From contig UCBZ01000004.1 of assembly GCA_900470775.1 (NCBI GenBank), forward strand, positions 38,057 through 102,056: a DNA stretch of 64,000 bases. Direction: 5' to 3'. Positions 8,783 through 19,091 of the stretch are shown piece after piece. Position 1 is the first letter of the stretch. Each line of letters starts with the position of its first letter. The translations under genes and the position numbers were made by a program. Source of the DNA: Hyphomicrobiales bacterium (GTDB lineage: Bacteria > Pseudomonadota > Alphaproteobacteria > Rhizobiales > Beijerinckiaceae). The notes below the pieces were generated by a model, which did not search any database, had not been told where the DNA came from, and was given only the letters and a program-made list of their open reading frames with translations.

Positions 8783-9553
8783 ATGTCGGACATTCTGCTG
8801 GCAAAGCGCGCGCTCGCGCTGCTCGATCTCACCGATCTCGCGGAGGATTCCAGCACGGCCAGCGTGCGGGCGCTGTGCCAGCGCGCGGTCGGTGGACCGG
8901 TACCGGTCGCCGCGATCTGCATCTGGCCGCGTTTCATCGGCGCGGCGCGAGAAGCGCTGCAAGACTCTGCGCTCGGAACCTCCCTGCGCATCGCCACGGT
9001 GGTCAACTTCCCCGCGGGCGGCGCGGATGTCGCCGCGGTCACGGATGAGACGCAGGCCGCGCTCGCTGCGGGTGCCGACGAAATCGACCTCGTCCTGCCC
9101 TGGCGAGCTTTCCTGCAGGGCGACCGCGAGAGCGCGCGTGAGATGGTCGAGCGGATCAAGCAAAGCTGCGGGGCCAAGACGCTCAAGGTCATCCTCGAAA
9201 CCGGCGAGTATCCCGATCTCGACCATGTCCACGCAGCCTCGGAACTCGCCATCTCGGCCGGCGCCGATTTCATCAAGACCTCGACCGGCAAGACCACGCA
9301 TTCGGCGAGCCTGCCGGCGGCGCGGACGATGCTGAACGTCATCGCGGCGGCGGGGCGTACCGTCGGCTTGAAACCATCGGGCGGCATCCGCACGCTGGCC
9401 GACGCAGCCGGCTATCTCGCGCTCGCCGACGAGATCATGGGGCCAGGCTGGGCCACACCCGAAACCTTCCGCTTCGGCGCGAGCGGGCTGCACCAGGTGC
9501 TGGCCGATGTCATCGCCGGAGGCACGGCAGAACAGGCAAGCGGACCCTATTGA
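8783..9553 (+). CDS. deoC: Deoxyribose-phosphate aldolase
   Basis: Class I aldolase splitting 2-deoxyribose 5-phosphate into glyceraldehyde 3-phosphate and acetaldehyde. The 256-aa TIM-barrel protein shows [20 protein letters not shown], the segment [10 protein letters not shown] and the Schiff-base lysine region [14 protein letters not shown], followed by [11 protein letters not shown] with the second catalytic lysine. The length matches the longer E. coli-type enzymes (259 aa). It sits between PNP and deoA with 2-bp and 1-bp gaps. The pathway step converting deoxyribose 1-phosphate to the 5-phosphate (deoB) is not encoded in this operon. Confidence 0.95.
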   Translation: MSDILLAKRALALLDLTDLAEDSSTASVRALCQRAVGGPVPVAAICIWPRFIGAAREALQDSALGTSLRIATVVNFPAGGADVAAVTDETQAALAAGADEIDLVLPWRAFLQGDRESAREMVERIKQSCGAKTLKVILETGEYPDLDHVHAASELAISAGADFIKTSTGKTTHSASLPAARTMLNVIAAAGRTVGLKPSGGIRTLADAAGYLALADEIMGPGWATPETFRFGASGLHQVLADVIAGGTAEQASGPY

Positions 9554-9554
9554 G

Positions 9555-10883
9555 ATGAAGCTGACGCAGGAAATCATCGCCGCCAAGCGCGACGGCGGCG
9601 AATTGCCCGATGCCGATATCCGCCAGATCGTCGCCGGCATTGCCGATCATTCGGTCAGCGAGGGGCAGGCTGCCGCCTTCGCCATGGCGGTGTTCTTCCG
9701 CGACATGACCGTGAAGGAGCGCGTCGCGCTGACGCTGTCGATGCGCGATTCCGGCACGGTGCTGAACTGGGACGACCTGCCGGGACCGGCGCTCGACAAG
9801 CATTCGACCGGCGGCGTCGGCGACACTGTCAGCCTGCCGCTGGCGGCAGCGGTTGCAGCCTGTGGCGGCTATGTACCGATGATCTCCGGACGGGGGCTCG
9901 GCCATACCGGCGGCACGCTCGACAAGCTCGATTCCGTGCCGGGCTATGTCACGCAGCCCGACAACGACCTCTTCCGTAAGGTGGTGCGGAGTGAGGGCTG
10001 CGCCATCATCGGCCAGACCGCCGATCTCGCGCCAGCCGACAAGCGGCTCTACGCCATCCGGGACGTGACCGCGACGGTCGAGACGATTCCGCTGCTGACC
10101 TCCTCGATCCTGTCGAAGAAGCTCGCGGCCGGGCTTCACGGGCTGGCGATGGATGTGAAATACGGCTCGGGCGCCTTCCTGCCGGATTATGCCAAGGCGC
10201 GGGCGCTGGCCGATGCGCTGGTCGGCGTCGCCAATCATTCCGGCCTGCCGACGACGGCGCTGATGACCGACATGGACGAGCCGCTGGCGAGCGCCGCCGG
10301 CAATGCGCTCGAAGTCGCTTACGCCCTCGACCACCTGACCGGAAAGCGGCGCGAGCCGCGCTTCCACGAGGTCACAGTTGCGCTCGCCGCCGAGATGCTG
10401 CTGCTCGGACGGCTCGCCGGCGACATCGACGAGGCCAGGGCAAAGATCGAGGCCGCTTTCGCCAGCGGGGCGGCGGCCGAGCGCTTTGCGAAGATGATCG
10501 CGGCGCTGGGCGGACCGACCGATCTGCTGGAGCGGCCGGACAAGCATCTTGCCGCCGCGCCGATCGTGAAGCCGGTCTTCGCCACTTCGCCCGGCACGGT
10601 CCAGGCCATCGACACGCGCGGCGTCGGCCAGGCCGTGGTGGCGCTCGGCGGCGGGCGGACGCGGCCGCAGGACGCGATCGACCATGCCGTCGGCATCGTC
10701 GCACTCGCGGAAATGGGAGCTGTCGTCGATCCCGACCGCCCGCTCGGCATCGTCCATGCCCGCGACGAGGCCGGCTTCGCCCGGGCGGAGGCGCGCTTGC
10801 GCGATGCCTATCGCCTGGGAGAGGGTACGCCCCAACGCGGTCGCCTGATCGCCGAACGCATCACGGAGAGTTCGCACGCATGA
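9555..10883 (+). CDS. deoA: Thymidine phosphorylase
   Basis: Phosphorolyses thymidine and deoxyuridine to base and deoxyribose 1-phosphate. The 442-aa length equals that of E. coli DeoA (440). The all-alpha domain has [15 protein letters not shown], and the glycosyltransferase family 3 signature is [30 protein letters not shown] is the phosphate site, and [14 protein letters not shown] follows. The C-terminal domain ends with [14 protein letters not shown]. The ATG at 9555 follows the deoC TGA by one base. The next gene overlaps this stop by 4 bp. Confidence 0.95.
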   Translation: MKLTQEIIAAKRDGGELPDADIRQIVAGIADHSVSEGQAAAFAMAVFFRDMTVKERVALTLSMRDSGTVLNWDDLPGPALDKHSTGGVGDTVSLPLAAAVAACGGYVPMISGRGLGHTGGTLDKLDSVPGYVTQPDNDLFRKVVRSEGCAIIGQTADLAPADKRLYAIRDVTATVETIPLLTSSILSKKLAAGLHGLAMDVKYGSGAFLPDYAKARALADALVGVANHSGLPTTALMTDMDEPLASAAGNALEVAYALDHLTGKRREPRFHEVTVALAAEMLLLGRLAGDIDEARAKIEAAFASGAAAERFAKMIAALGGPTDLLERPDKHLAAAPIVKPVFATSPGTVQAIDTRGVGQAVVALGGGRTRPQDAIDHAVGIVALAEMGAVVDPDRPLGIVHARDEAGFARAEARLRDAYRLGEGTPQRGRLIAERITESSHA

Positions 10884-11824
10884 GCCTGCTTCTGGCAATG
10901 ACCGGCTGGCATGTCGAGGATTGGCGCGCGCGCTTCCAGGCGCTGCTGCCGGACATGCCGATCGTGACGCTTGGAGAACCTTTCGACCGGCGCTCGGTGC
11001 ATTATGTCGCGAGCTGGAAGCATCCGGAGGGCAGCCTGGCCGGCTTGCCCACCCTCGCGGCGGTCTTCTCGCTCGGTGCCGGCGTCGACCATCTCTTCGC
11101 CGATACGCGCCTGCCCGACGTGCCGATCGCGCGCGTGGTCGATCCCGACCTGACAACGCGGATGAGCGAATACATCGTGCTGCATTGCCTGATGATCCTG
11201 CGCCAGCAGCGCCGCTACGACGCGCAGCAGCCGCAGAAGAGCTGGGACGACGACCGCAACCAGCCGGCTGCGCGCTCGGTGCGCGTCGGCGTGATGGGGC
11301 TGGGCGAACTCGGGCAGGATGCCGTCCATAAGCTCAAGGTGATGGGCTTCAATGTGGCCGGCTGGAGCCGGTCGCCGAAGGCCATCGACGGCTTGGCGAC
11401 ATTTTCGGGCACCGAGGGGATGGCGCCCTTCCTCGCCCGGACCGACATCCTGGTCAGCCTGTTGCCGCTGACGCCCGAGACGCGCGGCACGATCAACGCC
11501 ACGCTGCTCGCCGGCCTCGCGCAAGACGGGCGCCTCGGTGGGCCGTTCCTGGTCAATGCCGGGCGCGGCGGACTTCAGGTCGAGGCCGACATCCTCGCCG
11601 CGCTCGACGCCGGGACGCTGAAGGGCGCGACGCTCGACGTGTTCGAGACCGAGCCTTTGCCGGCTGAGTCACGGCTTTGGACGCATCCGGCAGTGACGGT
11701 GACGCCGCATAATGCGGCGATGTCGGAGCCCGAAGCCATCGCCACGCTGATCTCGGCCCAGATCCGGCGGCTGGAGGCCGGTGAGCCGCTGGAGCACGTC
11801 GTCGATCCCGCGCGGGGCTATTGA
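10880..11824 (+). CDS. ghrA: Glyoxylate/hydroxypyruvate reductase A-type dehydrogenase
   Basis: Cytosolic NAD(P)H-dependent D-2-hydroxyacid dehydrogenase, 314 aa, closest in form to E. coli GhrA (312). The Rossmann motif is [10 protein letters not shown] with an alternative-type fingerprint. The catalytic Arg lies in NAGRGGLQ, the Glu in FETEPLP and the His in [15 protein letters not shown]. It overlaps deoA by ATGA, so it is the last cistron of the nucleoside operon. Its benefit there is unclear: reducing glyoxylate or another 2-oxoacid is the family role, and no such compound is produced directly by nucleoside breakdown. Confidence 0.85.
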   Translation: MSLLLAMTGWHVEDWRARFQALLPDMPIVTLGEPFDRRSVHYVASWKHPEGSLAGLPTLAAVFSLGAGVDHLFADTRLPDVPIARVVDPDLTTRMSEYIVLHCLMILRQQRRYDAQQPQKSWDDDRNQPAARSVRVGVMGLGELGQDAVHKLKVMGFNVAGWSRSPKAIDGLATFSGTEGMAPFLARTDILVSLLPLTPETRGTINATLLAGLAQDGRLGGPFLVNAGRGGLQVEADILAALDAGTLKGATLDVFETEPLPAESRLWTHPAVTVTPHNAAMSEPEAIATLISAQIRRLEAGEPLEHVVDPARGY

Positions 11825-11860
11825 GCGGAGCGCTCGCTAGACCGTGCCGATTTTGTACGG

Positions 11861-11985
11861 AAACACCTCGTCATCCCGGCCGTAGCGAAGCGGAGCGCCG
11901 GGATCCATCATAGAGTACGACGGTGCCTTACGATGGATCCCGGAGCGGCGCGGCTTCGCCGCTTGTCCGGGATGACGAGGTGTTT
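11861..11985. repeat. Long intergenic palindrome between convergent genes
   Basis: The outer arms at 11861-11879 and 11967-11985 are perfect 19-bp inverted copies (AAACACCTCGTCATCCCGG and its complement). Inner arms GGGATCCATC near 11900 and GATGGATCCC near 11932 are also complementary, so about 125 bp can fold into one long hairpin. It lies between the 3' ends of ghrA and the SDR gene and could terminate transcription from both sides. The GTCAT(T/C)CCGG tips recur in other gaps of the window. Confidence 0.8.
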
Positions 11986-12005
11986 CCACCCGAATGAAGC
12001 AGGCG

Positions 12006-12845
12006 CTAGCCCTCCAAAAACGCCTTGAAGGCCTCGCCGTGATCGGGATGCCAGCGTGACAGCGGCGGGCGGTTCTCGATGATGTCGCCCATCGCCCAGG
12101 CCATGCGCTTCTCGTCGAGATCACGCGTCGTCTCCCCATCCGGGCAAAGGATGTAGAAATCGCCGGCGGCGAGGCGTTCCAGCATGAAATCGACGGTCTG
12201 CTCCGGCGTCCAGGCGCCGGCCGGCTTCTCGGCGCGGCCCCGCGCCGTCAACCCGGTGAAGACGAAGCCGGGGATCAGCAGATGGGCGGAGAGCTGGTGG
12301 CCTTCGCGTCCACGCAATTCGTGCTGCAGCGCCTCGGTGAAGACCTTCACCCCGGCCTTGGAGATGTTGTAGGCGGGGTTTCCGGGCGGGGTGGTGATGC
12401 CCTGCTTCGAGCCGGTGTTGATGATCAGGCCGGGCTGGCCACCTTCCAGCATCATGGGTGCGAAGACCTGGCAGCCATTGATCACGCCCCAGAGATTGAC
12501 GGCGAGAACGCGCTGCCAGTCGTCCAGCGGCCCAAAGATGGTGCCGCCGGGCTGGATGCCGGCATTGTTCATCAGGACATGGACGGCGCCGAAGCGCTTG
12601 ATCACCTCATCGCGCAATGCCTCGACGGCGGTGCGATCGGCGACATCGACCGCCCGCTCCAACACCGTGCCGGCGGAGCCCTGCAGTTCGGCTGCCGCGG
12701 CAGCGAGCGCGGCCGCGTTGCGATCGACGAGAACGATGCTCATGCCGCGCGCGGCGAAAACGCGGGCGGCCGCCAGCCCGATGCCGGAAGCGCCTCCGGT
12801 GACGACCGCAACATGTCCGGGAGCCAGCGCAGGAAGGGATGCCAT
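12006..12845 (-). CDS. Short-chain dehydrogenase/reductase
   Basis: Classical SDR, 279 aa, NAD(P)-dependent. The cofactor motif TGGASGIG is at about residues 16-23, with NNAGIQPGG in the middle. The catalytic Ser is in NTGSKQGI and the catalytic pair is YNISK. Asp in VLVDRN after beta-2 suggests NAD(H) preference. The C-terminal extension (about 200-279, with PDGETTRDLDEKRM) resembles SDRs acting on larger substrates. No pathway partner is adjacent. It is divergent from the phytase-like gene, and its 3' end faces the palindrome. Confidence 0.88.
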   Translation of the reverse strand: MASLPALAPGHVAVVTGGASGIGLAAARVFAARGMSIVLVDRNAAALAAAAAELQGSAGTVLERAVDVADRTAVEALRDEVIKRFGAVHVLMNNAGIQPGGTIFGPLDDWQRVLAVNLWGVINGCQVFAPMMLEGGQPGLIINTGSKQGITTPPGNPAYNISKAGVKVFTEALQHELRGREGHQLSAHLLIPGFVFTGLTARGRAEKPAGAWTPEQTVDFMLERLAAGDFYILCPDGETTRDLDEKRMAWAMGDIIENRPPLSRWHPDHGEAFKAFLEG

Positions 12846-13069
12846 CGGTGTTGACCTCGTTGGTGTTCGGGAGCGCCGGCTTCAGTGACACGCGATGCCG
12901 GCACGATCGTGACGGCCATGCCTGCTTTCGGCGACCGTTGCCATCCAGATTGCGCCATGGCCCACGCTTGGACCGGATCGTCATCCGACTGTCACCTGCC
13001 CGTCTTCGTTCTGAAATCCGGCACCGCCAATCGAGCGGGGTGATGATCCCCTTCAGCCCGGAGCGTTCC

Positions 13070-14434
13070 ATGCGCCTTCCCCTGATCGCAGCCATGCTGC
13101 TGTCCTCGACCATCCTTGCCGGCGCGCAGGACGCGCAAAAGGAGTTCCCGGCCAAGCTGCTCGGCCATGCGCTGCTGCCGGCCAACACCATGGTCGCGGC
13201 GCCCGCCGACGCACCGGCCGACCTCAAGGTCTCCGGCAAGTTCATGACGCCGGGCAAGCGCACCGACGCGGTCGGCTCCGTCATGGGCACATCGGGTGGC
13301 CGCCCGACCGGTCTCTCGACTCCGTTCCAGGGCCAGCCAGTCCAGGGCTTCTCCGGCATCCGCTCGCTCGGCAATGGCGAGTTCCTGGTGCTGACCGACA
13401 ACGGCTTCGGCGCCAAGGCGAACTCGCCCGACGCGATGCTGTTCTTCCACCGGATCAAGGCCGATTTCGCGGGCGGCCAGATCGAGCGCCTCGCCACCAC
13501 CTTCCTGCACGATCCCGACAAGAAGGTGCCGTTCCGCATCGCCAATGAAGGTACCGAGAAGCGCTACCTGACCGGTTCGGATTTCGATCCGGAATCGATC
13601 CAACCGATTGGCGGCAAGTTCTGGATCGGCGACGAGTTCGGCCCCTATCTCATCCGCGTCGATGCGACCGGCAAGGTCGAGGCGGTGTTCGAGACCACGG
13701 TCGACGGCAAGCCGGTGCGCTCGCCCGATCATTACGCCGTGACCACGCCGGGCGCGCCGGACGCGGCCCTGCCGGTGCCGTTCACCGCCCGCCGCTCCAA
13801 GGGCTATGAGGGCATGGCGCAGTCGCCCGATGGCCGCTTCCTCTACCCGCTGCTGGAAGGCCCGCTCTGGAACACCGAAGCCAAGGCCAATGAGCAGGTC
13901 GACGGCAAGGACGCGTTGCGCATCCTCGAATTCGACGTCGCCGCCGAGAAGTGGACCGGCCGCTCCTGGTTTTTCCCGCTCGAGGACAAGGTCAACGCCA
14001 TCGGCGACTTCAACATGATCGACGGAACTACCGCGCTGATCATCGAACGCGATAACGGCGAAGGCACAGGTGACAAGGCCTGCGCTCCGGGAAGCCGCGG
14101 CCCGGACTGCTTCCACGACCTCGCCAAGTTCAAGCGCATCGTGAAGATCGAGATGACCGACGCCAATGTCGGCAAGTCGGTCCGCAAGATCGGCTTCATC
14201 GACCTGATGAAGATCGCCGACCCCGACAAGAAGGCCAAGCAGGGCGCTATCGACGGCGTGCTGCCCTTCCCCTTCTTCACCATCGAGAACGTCGATGTCG
14301 TCGACCGCGCCAACGGCATCATCGTCGTCGGCAACGACAACAACCTGCCCTTCTCCTCCTCGCGCGACCCGAAGAAGGCAGACGACAACGAGCTGGTGCT
14401 GCTCTCGGTGAAGGAACTGCTCGACGCGAAGTGA
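13070..14434 (+). CDS. Secreted esterase-like phytase-family protein
   Basis: A 454-aa exported protein of the 'esterase-like activity of phytase' family (beta-propeller fold). The signal peptide is residues 1 to about 21 ([21 protein letters not shown]). Family blocks include [22 protein letters not shown], the acidic [15 protein letters not shown] and [21 protein letters not shown]. The start is the ATG at 13070 with GGAG 6-10 bases upstream; longer frames read through non-conserved sequence. It probably acts on a phosphoester or ester outside the cytoplasm; the natural substrate is not known. The 224-bp upstream gap holds the divergent promoter region with the SDR gene. Confidence 0.85.
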   Translation: MRLPLIAAMLLSSTILAGAQDAQKEFPAKLLGHALLPANTMVAAPADAPADLKVSGKFMTPGKRTDAVGSVMGTSGGRPTGLSTPFQGQPVQGFSGIRSLGNGEFLVLTDNGFGAKANSPDAMLFFHRIKADFAGGQIERLATTFLHDPDKKVPFRIANEGTEKRYLTGSDFDPESIQPIGGKFWIGDEFGPYLIRVDATGKVEAVFETTVDGKPVRSPDHYAVTTPGAPDAALPVPFTARRSKGYEGMAQSPDGRFLYPLLEGPLWNTEAKANEQVDGKDALRILEFDVAAEKWTGRSWFFPLEDKVNAIGDFNMIDGTTALIIERDNGEGTGDKACAPGSRGPDCFHDLAKFKRIVKIEMTDANVGKSVRKIGFIDLMKIADPDKKAKQGAIDGVLPFPFFTIENVDVVDRANGIIVVGNDNNLPFSSSRDPKKADDNELVLLSVKELLDAK

Positions 14435-14450
14435 GGCGCGGCAAAGCGCC

Positions 14451-14543
14451 GTCATTCTCGGGCGGAGCGAAGCGCAGACCCGAGAATCTCAGGACCAGCG
14501 AACTGGTTTCCGAGATGCTCGGGTCAAGCCCGAGCATGACGGT
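14451..14543. repeat. Paired palindromic element (GTCATTCTCGGG family)
   Basis: Two hairpins: GTCATTCTCGGG...CCCGAGAAT at 14451 to about 14487, and GATGCTCGGGTCAAGCCCGAGCATGAC around 14513-14540. The second shares its TCGGGTCAAGCCCGAG-type core with elements at 43.3 and 45.0 kb. It lies between the convergent ends of the phytase-like gene and the xylG-type gene. Confidence 0.75.
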
Positions 14544-14552
14544 TCCCTTTCC

Positions 14553-15332
14553 CTACCCCCGCAATGCCCCCGGCCCGGGCACCGCCCCGGCCGGGCATTT
14601 GCCCGAGATGATCATGCCCAGGACCTCGTCCTGGGTGACGTCGCCCGTCCGGGCAGTGCCGACGACGCGGCCGTTCTTCATCACGCTGACGCGGTCGGCG
14701 AGGTCGAAGACGTCGTGCAAATCGTGGCTGATCAGGAAGATGCCGATGCCCTGGCGCTTGAGCTCGAGGATGAGTTCGGCCACCTGTCTCGTCTCGGCCG
14801 GGCCGAGCGCCGCCGTGGGCTCGTCCATGATCAGCACGCGGGCATTGAAATAGATCGCCCGTGCGATCGCGACCGACTGGCGCTGGCCGCCCGAGAGCGC
14901 CTTGACCGGCTCCTTGAAGCGGCGGAAATGCGGGTTGAGCCGGCCCATCACCTTGCGGGTCTCGGCCTCCATCGTCGAATCGTCGAGGGTTCGCCAGGGC
15001 GTCAGCAATTCGCGCCCGAGGAAGATGTTGGCGGCGGCGTCGACATTGTCGGCGAGCGCTAGCGTCTGGTAGATCGTCTCGATGCCGTGGCGCTTGGCGT
15101 CGCGCGGACTACCGATCGAGACCGGTTCGCCATTGACCCGGATCTCGCCGGAATCGGCCCGGTAGGCCCCGGACAGGATCTTGATCAAGGTCGATTTGCC
15201 GGCGCCGTTATGGCCGAGCAGGCCGACGACCTCGCCGGGATGAAGATCGACGCTAACCGCATCGACCGCCTTGATGCCGCCGAAGGCGATGGAGATGTCG
15301 CGCATCTCGACGAGGGGGCTGGTGATATCCAT
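14553..15332 (-). CDS. xylG: Sugar ABC transporter ATP-binding protein, single-domain XylG/FrcA type
   Basis: ATPase of a CUT2-class sugar importer. It is 259 aa, half the length of E. coli XylG/RbsA, as in the single-module alphaproteobacterial FrcA type. Walker [10 protein letters not shown] lies near residue 40, the Q-loop region is [12 protein letters not shown], the signature is [13 protein letters not shown], Walker B is [12 protein letters not shown] and the switch is LISHD. The start is the ATG at 15332, 5 bp beyond the end of the permease gene; longer frames are out of register with conserved sequence. It is the last gene of a binding-protein, permease, ATPase operon. Confidence 0.88.
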   Translation of the reverse strand: MDITSPLVEMRDISIAFGGIKAVDAVSVDLHPGEVVGLLGHNGAGKSTLIKILSGAYRADSGEIRVNGEPVSIGSPRDAKRHGIETIYQTLALADNVDAAANIFLGRELLTPWRTLDDSTMEAETRKVMGRLNPHFRRFKEPVKALSGGQRQSVAIARAIYFNARVLIMDEPTAALGPAETRQVAELILELKRQGIGIFLISHDLHDVFDLADRVSVMKNGRVVGTARTGDVTQDEVLGMIISGKCPAGAVPGPGALRG

Positions 15333-15337
15333 GGCGC

Positions 15338-16669
15338 TCACCCCAGCCGCTTGCGATAGAGGCCGTCGAGCCAGACCGCGATCACCAGCACGAGGCCGAC
15401 GACGATGTTCTGCAGCGGCGTGTCGACGCCGATCAGCACCATGCCCGATTGCAGCGACTGCATTACCAGCGCTCCCAGCATCGCGCCCGCGATCGTGCCG
15501 ACCCCGCCGGCGAGCGAGGTGCCGCCGATCACCGCGGCGGCGATGACGTAAAGCTCGTCGAGCGCGCCGGCGGAGTTCGTCGCCGCGTTCAGCCGCGCCG
15601 TGGCGATGCAGGCGGAGATGCCGACGAGCGCGCCCATCAGCCCATAGACCAGCATCACCACCTTGCGGGTGTTGACGCCGGACAACTGAGCCGCCTCGGG
15701 ATTGCCGCCGATGGCGAAGACATAGCGGCCGAAGCGCAGCCGTGTCGCCAGGAAGGTGATGGCGACGCCGACGGCCAGCGCCAGCAGCACCGGCACGGCC
15801 AGACCATGGCCGATCACGAGCCCGCCCTCGGGCCAGACCTGGCCGCGCGCCTCCGTCAGGCGGCGCGCGATGCCGGCCGGCAGCGCATAGGCGTTGGCGA
15901 CCATGACGGTCGCGACGACCGCGCCGCAGCCCAGCGCCGCGATCGCCACATCGGCCCAGAGCGGACGCAGCGAGAAGCCGAAACGCCGGCGACGACGGCG
16001 CGCGACGACGCTGCCCACGGCAATAGTGGCGCAGATTGCCCAACCGATCGCCCAGGAGGCGCTGGTGCCGATCGCACCCTCGATGCCGCCGCCGAGCGGG
16101 CGGAAGCGCGAATCCATCGGCGCGATGGTCTGGCCCTGCGTCACCCACCAGGCGGCGCCGCGCCAGACCAGAAGCCCGCCCAGCGTCACGATGAAGGAGG
16201 GAATGGCGAGCCAGGCGATCAGCGCGCCCTGCAGCAGGCCGATGACGCCGCCGAGCGCAACCGCTGCCACGAGGCTGACGATCCAGGTGGCGGGATGCTC
16301 GAAGCCCCAAAGCTCCGGCAGCAGCCTGACCTGGATCAGCCCGACGACCATGCTGACGAAGCCGAGCATGGAACCGACCGACAGGTCGATGTTGCGGGTG
16401 ACGATGACCAGCACCATGCCGCAGGCCATTACCGAGATGGAAGCCGACTGGACCAGCAGGTTCCAGAGGTTGCGCGGCGTCAGGAAGGCGCCGCCGGACA
16501 ACCCGTCGAAGCCGAGCCAGATCACTGCCAGCGCGGCGACCATGCCGATCATGCGCGGATCGAACTCGATCTCGCGCAGATGATCGGCGAGGCTCTTTCC
16601 ACTCAGGCCCTTATCCCCCAGCCCCTCGCCGCCCTGCGCCGGTGTCGCCGGCGCGGGCGCCTCAGTCAC
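15338..16669 (-). CDS. xylH: Sugar ABC transporter permease, XylH-like
   Basis: Inner-membrane permease of the xylose-type importer, 443 aa. It is longer than the RbsC class, as XylH proteins are, with about 10-12 hydrophobic segments. Landmarks are [17 protein letters not shown], the classical EAA-like NIDLS motif of CUT2 permeases, and [20 protein letters not shown] start it at a GTG (16667-16669), which overlaps the binding-protein gene by 8 bp, indicating translational coupling. The first 60 residues are Ala/Gly/Pro-rich and cytoplasmic. Confidence 0.88.
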   Translation of the reverse strand: MTEAPAPATPAQGGEGLGDKGLSGKSLADHLREIEFDPRMIGMVAALAVIWLGFDGLSGGAFLTPRNLWNLLVQSASISVMACGMVLVIVTRNIDLSVGSMLGFVSMVVGLIQVRLLPELWGFEHPATWIVSLVAAVALGGVIGLLQGALIAWLAIPSFIVTLGGLLVWRGAAWWVTQGQTIAPMDSRFRPLGGGIEGAIGTSASWAIGWAICATIAVGSVVARRRRRRFGFSLRPLWADVAIAALGCGAVVATVMVANAYALPAGIARRLTEARGQVWPEGGLVIGHGLAVPVLLALAVGVAITFLATRLRFGRYVFAIGGNPEAAQLSGVNTRKVVMLVYGLMGALVGISACIATARLNAATNSAGALDELYVIAAAVIGGTSLAGGVGTIAGAMLGALVMQSLQSGMVLIGVDTPLQNIVVGLVLVIAVWLDGLYRKRLG

Positions 16670-17711
16670 AGGCCTTGACCTTGCCGGCCGCGACGCCCTG
16701 GCAGACGGCCGATTTCGGCGCCCAACCGGCATCGATCACGACCTTCAGATTGTCCTGCGTCACCGGCACGGGCTTGAGGAACAGGGCCGTCATCGCCTGC
16801 TTGGCCGGGCCCTGGTTCCAGCTGCCTGCGCCTGCGACCTCGGTCAACTTCGCTCCGCCGGCGAGCTTGATCGCGATCTCGGCGGCGGTGCGCCCGAGCT
16901 CGCGCGCATCCTTCCAGATCGTCACCGTCTGCGTGCCGAGCGCGATGCGGTTCAGCGCGGCGCGGTCGGCATCCTGCCCGGACACCGGCACCGAGCCGGC
17001 CAGGCCCTGCGCGGCCATGGCGGCAATGGCGCCGCCGGCGGTGCCGTCATTGGCGGCGATGACGGCATCGACCTTGTTGGCGTTGCGCGTCAGGATCTGC
17101 TCCATGTTCTTCTGGGCATTGGCCGGCAGCCAGCCATCCGTCGAGGCCTCGCCGACATTCTTGATCTTGCCGCCATCGAGCGCGGCCTTCAGGACCTCGA
17201 CCGAGCCCTGGTAAAGAAAGGCGGCGTTGGGATCGGCCGACGAGCCCTTGATGAAGACGTAGTTGCCCTCCGGCTTCGCCTTGACGATCTCGCGCGCCAT
17301 CATGCGGCCGACCTCGACATTGTCGAAGGTCAGGTAGAAGGCCTGCGGGATCTCGATCAGCCGGTCATAGCCGACGACCGCGATGCCCTCGTCGACCGCC
17401 TTCTGGACGGCGGGCCGGATCGCCTGGGCATCCTGCGCCAGCACGATCAGCGCCTTGGCACCGCGCGAGATCAGGCTCTCGACATCGGTGAGCTGCTTGG
17501 CCGGCGAAGACTGCGCATCGGCGGAGAGATAGGTACCGCCGACCTTCTCGATCGCCGCCTTGATCGCGGCCTCGTCGGTCTTCCAGCGCTCTTCCTGGAA
17601 GTTCGACCAACTGACGCCGATGACCGGGCCCTTGGCCTGGGCCAGCGCCGGCAACGAAGCAGCCGATGCCGCCAAAGCGACGCCGGCAGCAAGCAATATC
17701 TGTCTGAACAT
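16662..17711 (-). CDS. xylF: Xylose-type ABC transporter substrate-binding protein
   Basis: Periplasmic receptor of the importer, 349 aa. The signal peptide spans about 1-26 and ends ALAQ. The mature region reads [20 protein letters not shown], which parallels the XylF N-terminus with its ERW ligand motif. Other XylF-like blocks are [50 protein letters not shown] and [13 protein letters not shown]. This pattern supports D-xylose or a related pentose or hexose as ligand. It heads the operon with xylH and xylG; the 102-bp gap to nth holds the promoter. Confidence 0.85.
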   Translation of the reverse strand: MFRQILLAAGVALAASAASLPALAQAKGPVIGVSWSNFQEERWKTDEAAIKAAIEKVGGTYLSADAQSSPAKQLTDVESLISRGAKALIVLAQDAQAIRPAVQKAVDEGIAVVGYDRLIEIPQAFYLTFDNVEVGRMMAREIVKAKPEGNYVFIKGSSADPNAAFLYQGSVEVLKAALDGGKIKNVGEASTDGWLPANAQKNMEQILTRNANKVDAVIAANDGTAGGAIAAMAAQGLAGSVPVSGQDADRAALNRIALGTQTVTIWKDARELGRTAAEIAIKLAGGAKLTEVAGAGSWNQGPAKQAMTALFLKPVPVTQDNLKVVIDAGWAPKSAVCQGVAAGKVKACD

Positions 17712-17813
17712 GGCGATCTCCCGCGTTTCCTCTGACCTTGCGCTCTCTTTTGGGATCGCGTCGTCAGCGTCCGGAGCGCCTGGGCGGAAGGTGAACCTAT
17801 CGCGAGACGAGCG

Positions 17814-18515
17814 TCAAGCGACCCTTTTATCGGGGGAGTCGCAGAGATCGTTGAGCAGGCAACGCTCGCATTCGGGCCTCAGCGCCTTGCAGGTGTAGCG
17901 GCCATGCAGAATCAGCCAGTGATGCGCGTGCCGGCCGAACTCCGGTGGAACCGCCTTCTCCAGCCCGAGCTCGACCTCGAGCACATTCTTGCCTGGGGCG
18001 ATGCGCAGGCGGTTGGCGACGCGGAAGACATGGGTGTCGACGGCGTGGGTGATCTCGCCGAAGGCGATGTTGAGCACGACATTGGCCGTCTTGCGGCCGA
18101 CGCCGGGCAGGCTTTCGAGTTCGGCGCGCGTCGTCGGGACCTCGCCGCCGAATTCGGCGATCAGCTTCACGCAAAGCGCGATGACGTTCTTCGCCTTGGT
18201 GCGGAACAGGCCGATCGTGCGGACATGCTCTCGCACCACGTCCTCGCCGAGCGCCAGCATCTTCTGCGGGGTATCGGCGATCTCGAAGAGCTTGCGCGTC
18301 GCCTTGTTGACCCCGACATCGGTCGCCTGCGCCGAGAGCACCACAGCCACCAGAAGGGTGAAGGCGTTGACGTAGTCGAGCTCACCCTTGGGCTCGGGGT
18401 TCGCCGTCTGAAAGCGCGTGAAGATCTCGCGGATGCCGGCGGTGCTGCGGGCGCGCGGCAATGTGATCCGCGCCTTCGGCGCAGCGCGGCGCTGGCGGCT
18501 GTTCTCTTGCGTCAT
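17814..18515 (-). CDS. nth: Endonuclease III
   Basis: Base-excision repair glycosylase/AP lyase removing oxidised pyrimidines. The 233-aa protein has the helix-hairpin-helix ESLPGVGRKTANVVL containing the catalytic Lys. The catalytic Asp is in AVDTHVFRVANRL. The C-terminal iron-sulfur loop has four cysteines in CKALRPECERCLLNDLC spacing. The N-terminus has a basic tail of about 20-25 residues beyond the E. coli length (211). The start at 18515 leaves 20 bp to the divergently transcribed DUF2244 gene. Confidence 0.95.
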   Translation of the reverse strand: MTQENSRQRRAAPKARITLPRARSTAGIREIFTRFQTANPEPKGELDYVNAFTLLVAVVLSAQATDVGVNKATRKLFEIADTPQKMLALGEDVVREHVRTIGLFRTKAKNVIALCVKLIAEFGGEVPTTRAELESLPGVGRKTANVVLNIAFGEITHAVDTHVFRVANRLRIAPGKNVLEVELGLEKAVPPEFGRHAHHWLILHGRYTCKALRPECERCLLNDLCDSPDKRVA

Positions 18516-18535
18516 CGGGGCGTTATAGTGGGCGC

Positions 18536-19075
18536 ATGGACCTCGGCAAGCGCCATTCCGGAGTGCGCGACGACGACGCCTCGGCGGCCGTCGAGCGCCC
18601 CGTCTTCGACGCCACGATCACGCCGCATCGCTCGCTCGGCCAGAACGGCTTCCGCGTCGTGATGACGCTGGTCTGCCTCGCCAGCATCGTCTCCTCGATT
18701 CCCTTCGTCGTGCTCGGAGCCTGGCCGGTCGCCGGCTTCTTCGGCCTCGATGTGATCGCGCTGTTCATCGCATTCCATGTCAATTTCCGCCATGCGCGCG
18801 CCTTCGAGCGCATCGTCGTGACGCCCCTGGAAGTGCTGCTGCGCAAGGTCTCGCATCACGGCCGCGAGGCGGTCTGGCGCTTCAACCCGGCCTGGACCAA
18901 GCTGGAGCGTCAGGATGACGAGGATTACGGGCTGATGCGGCTCAGCCTCGTCTCGCGGGGGCAGAGCGTCGCGGTCGCCGCCGCGCTCTCGCCGGGCGAG
19001 CGCGAGGGCTTTGCCGACGCGCTCGGCGCCGCGCTGGCAAGTGCGCGGCGCGGTACCGATTTCGGAGCGGCTTAA
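18536..19075 (+). CDS. DUF2244 membrane protein
   Basis: A 179-aa protein of the DUF2244 family, which has no established function. Two adjacent transmembrane helices lie at about 43-63 (VMTLVCLASIVSSIPFVVLGAWP) and 65-85 (AGFFGLDVIALFIAFHVNF). They are followed by a soluble domain with the family sequence FERIVVTPLEVLLRKVSHHG. It is divergent from nth by 20 bp, so the two promoters must overlap each other's coding starts. The family commonly sits near nth in alphaproteobacteria, but a shared role has not been shown. Confidence 0.85.
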   Translation: MDLGKRHSGVRDDDASAAVERPVFDATITPHRSLGQNGFRVVMTLVCLASIVSSIPFVVLGAWPVAGFFGLDVIALFIAFHVNFRHARAFERIVVTPLEVLLRKVSHHGREAVWRFNPAWTKLERQDDEDYGLMRLSLVSRGQSVAVAAALSPGEREGFADALGAALASARRGTDFGAA

Positions 19076-19091
19076 ACCCCGTTGGCCGCCC

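Noticed and set aside
9510..11156. A 548-codon minus-strand open frame opposite deoA
   Set aside because: Shadow of deoA and ghrA, which are well supported on the other strand.
15333..16310. Long upstream extension of the xylG-type reading frame into the permease gene
   Set aside because: The extension is Arg/Ala-rich and out of frame with the well-supported permease; the ATG at 15332 matches the family start.
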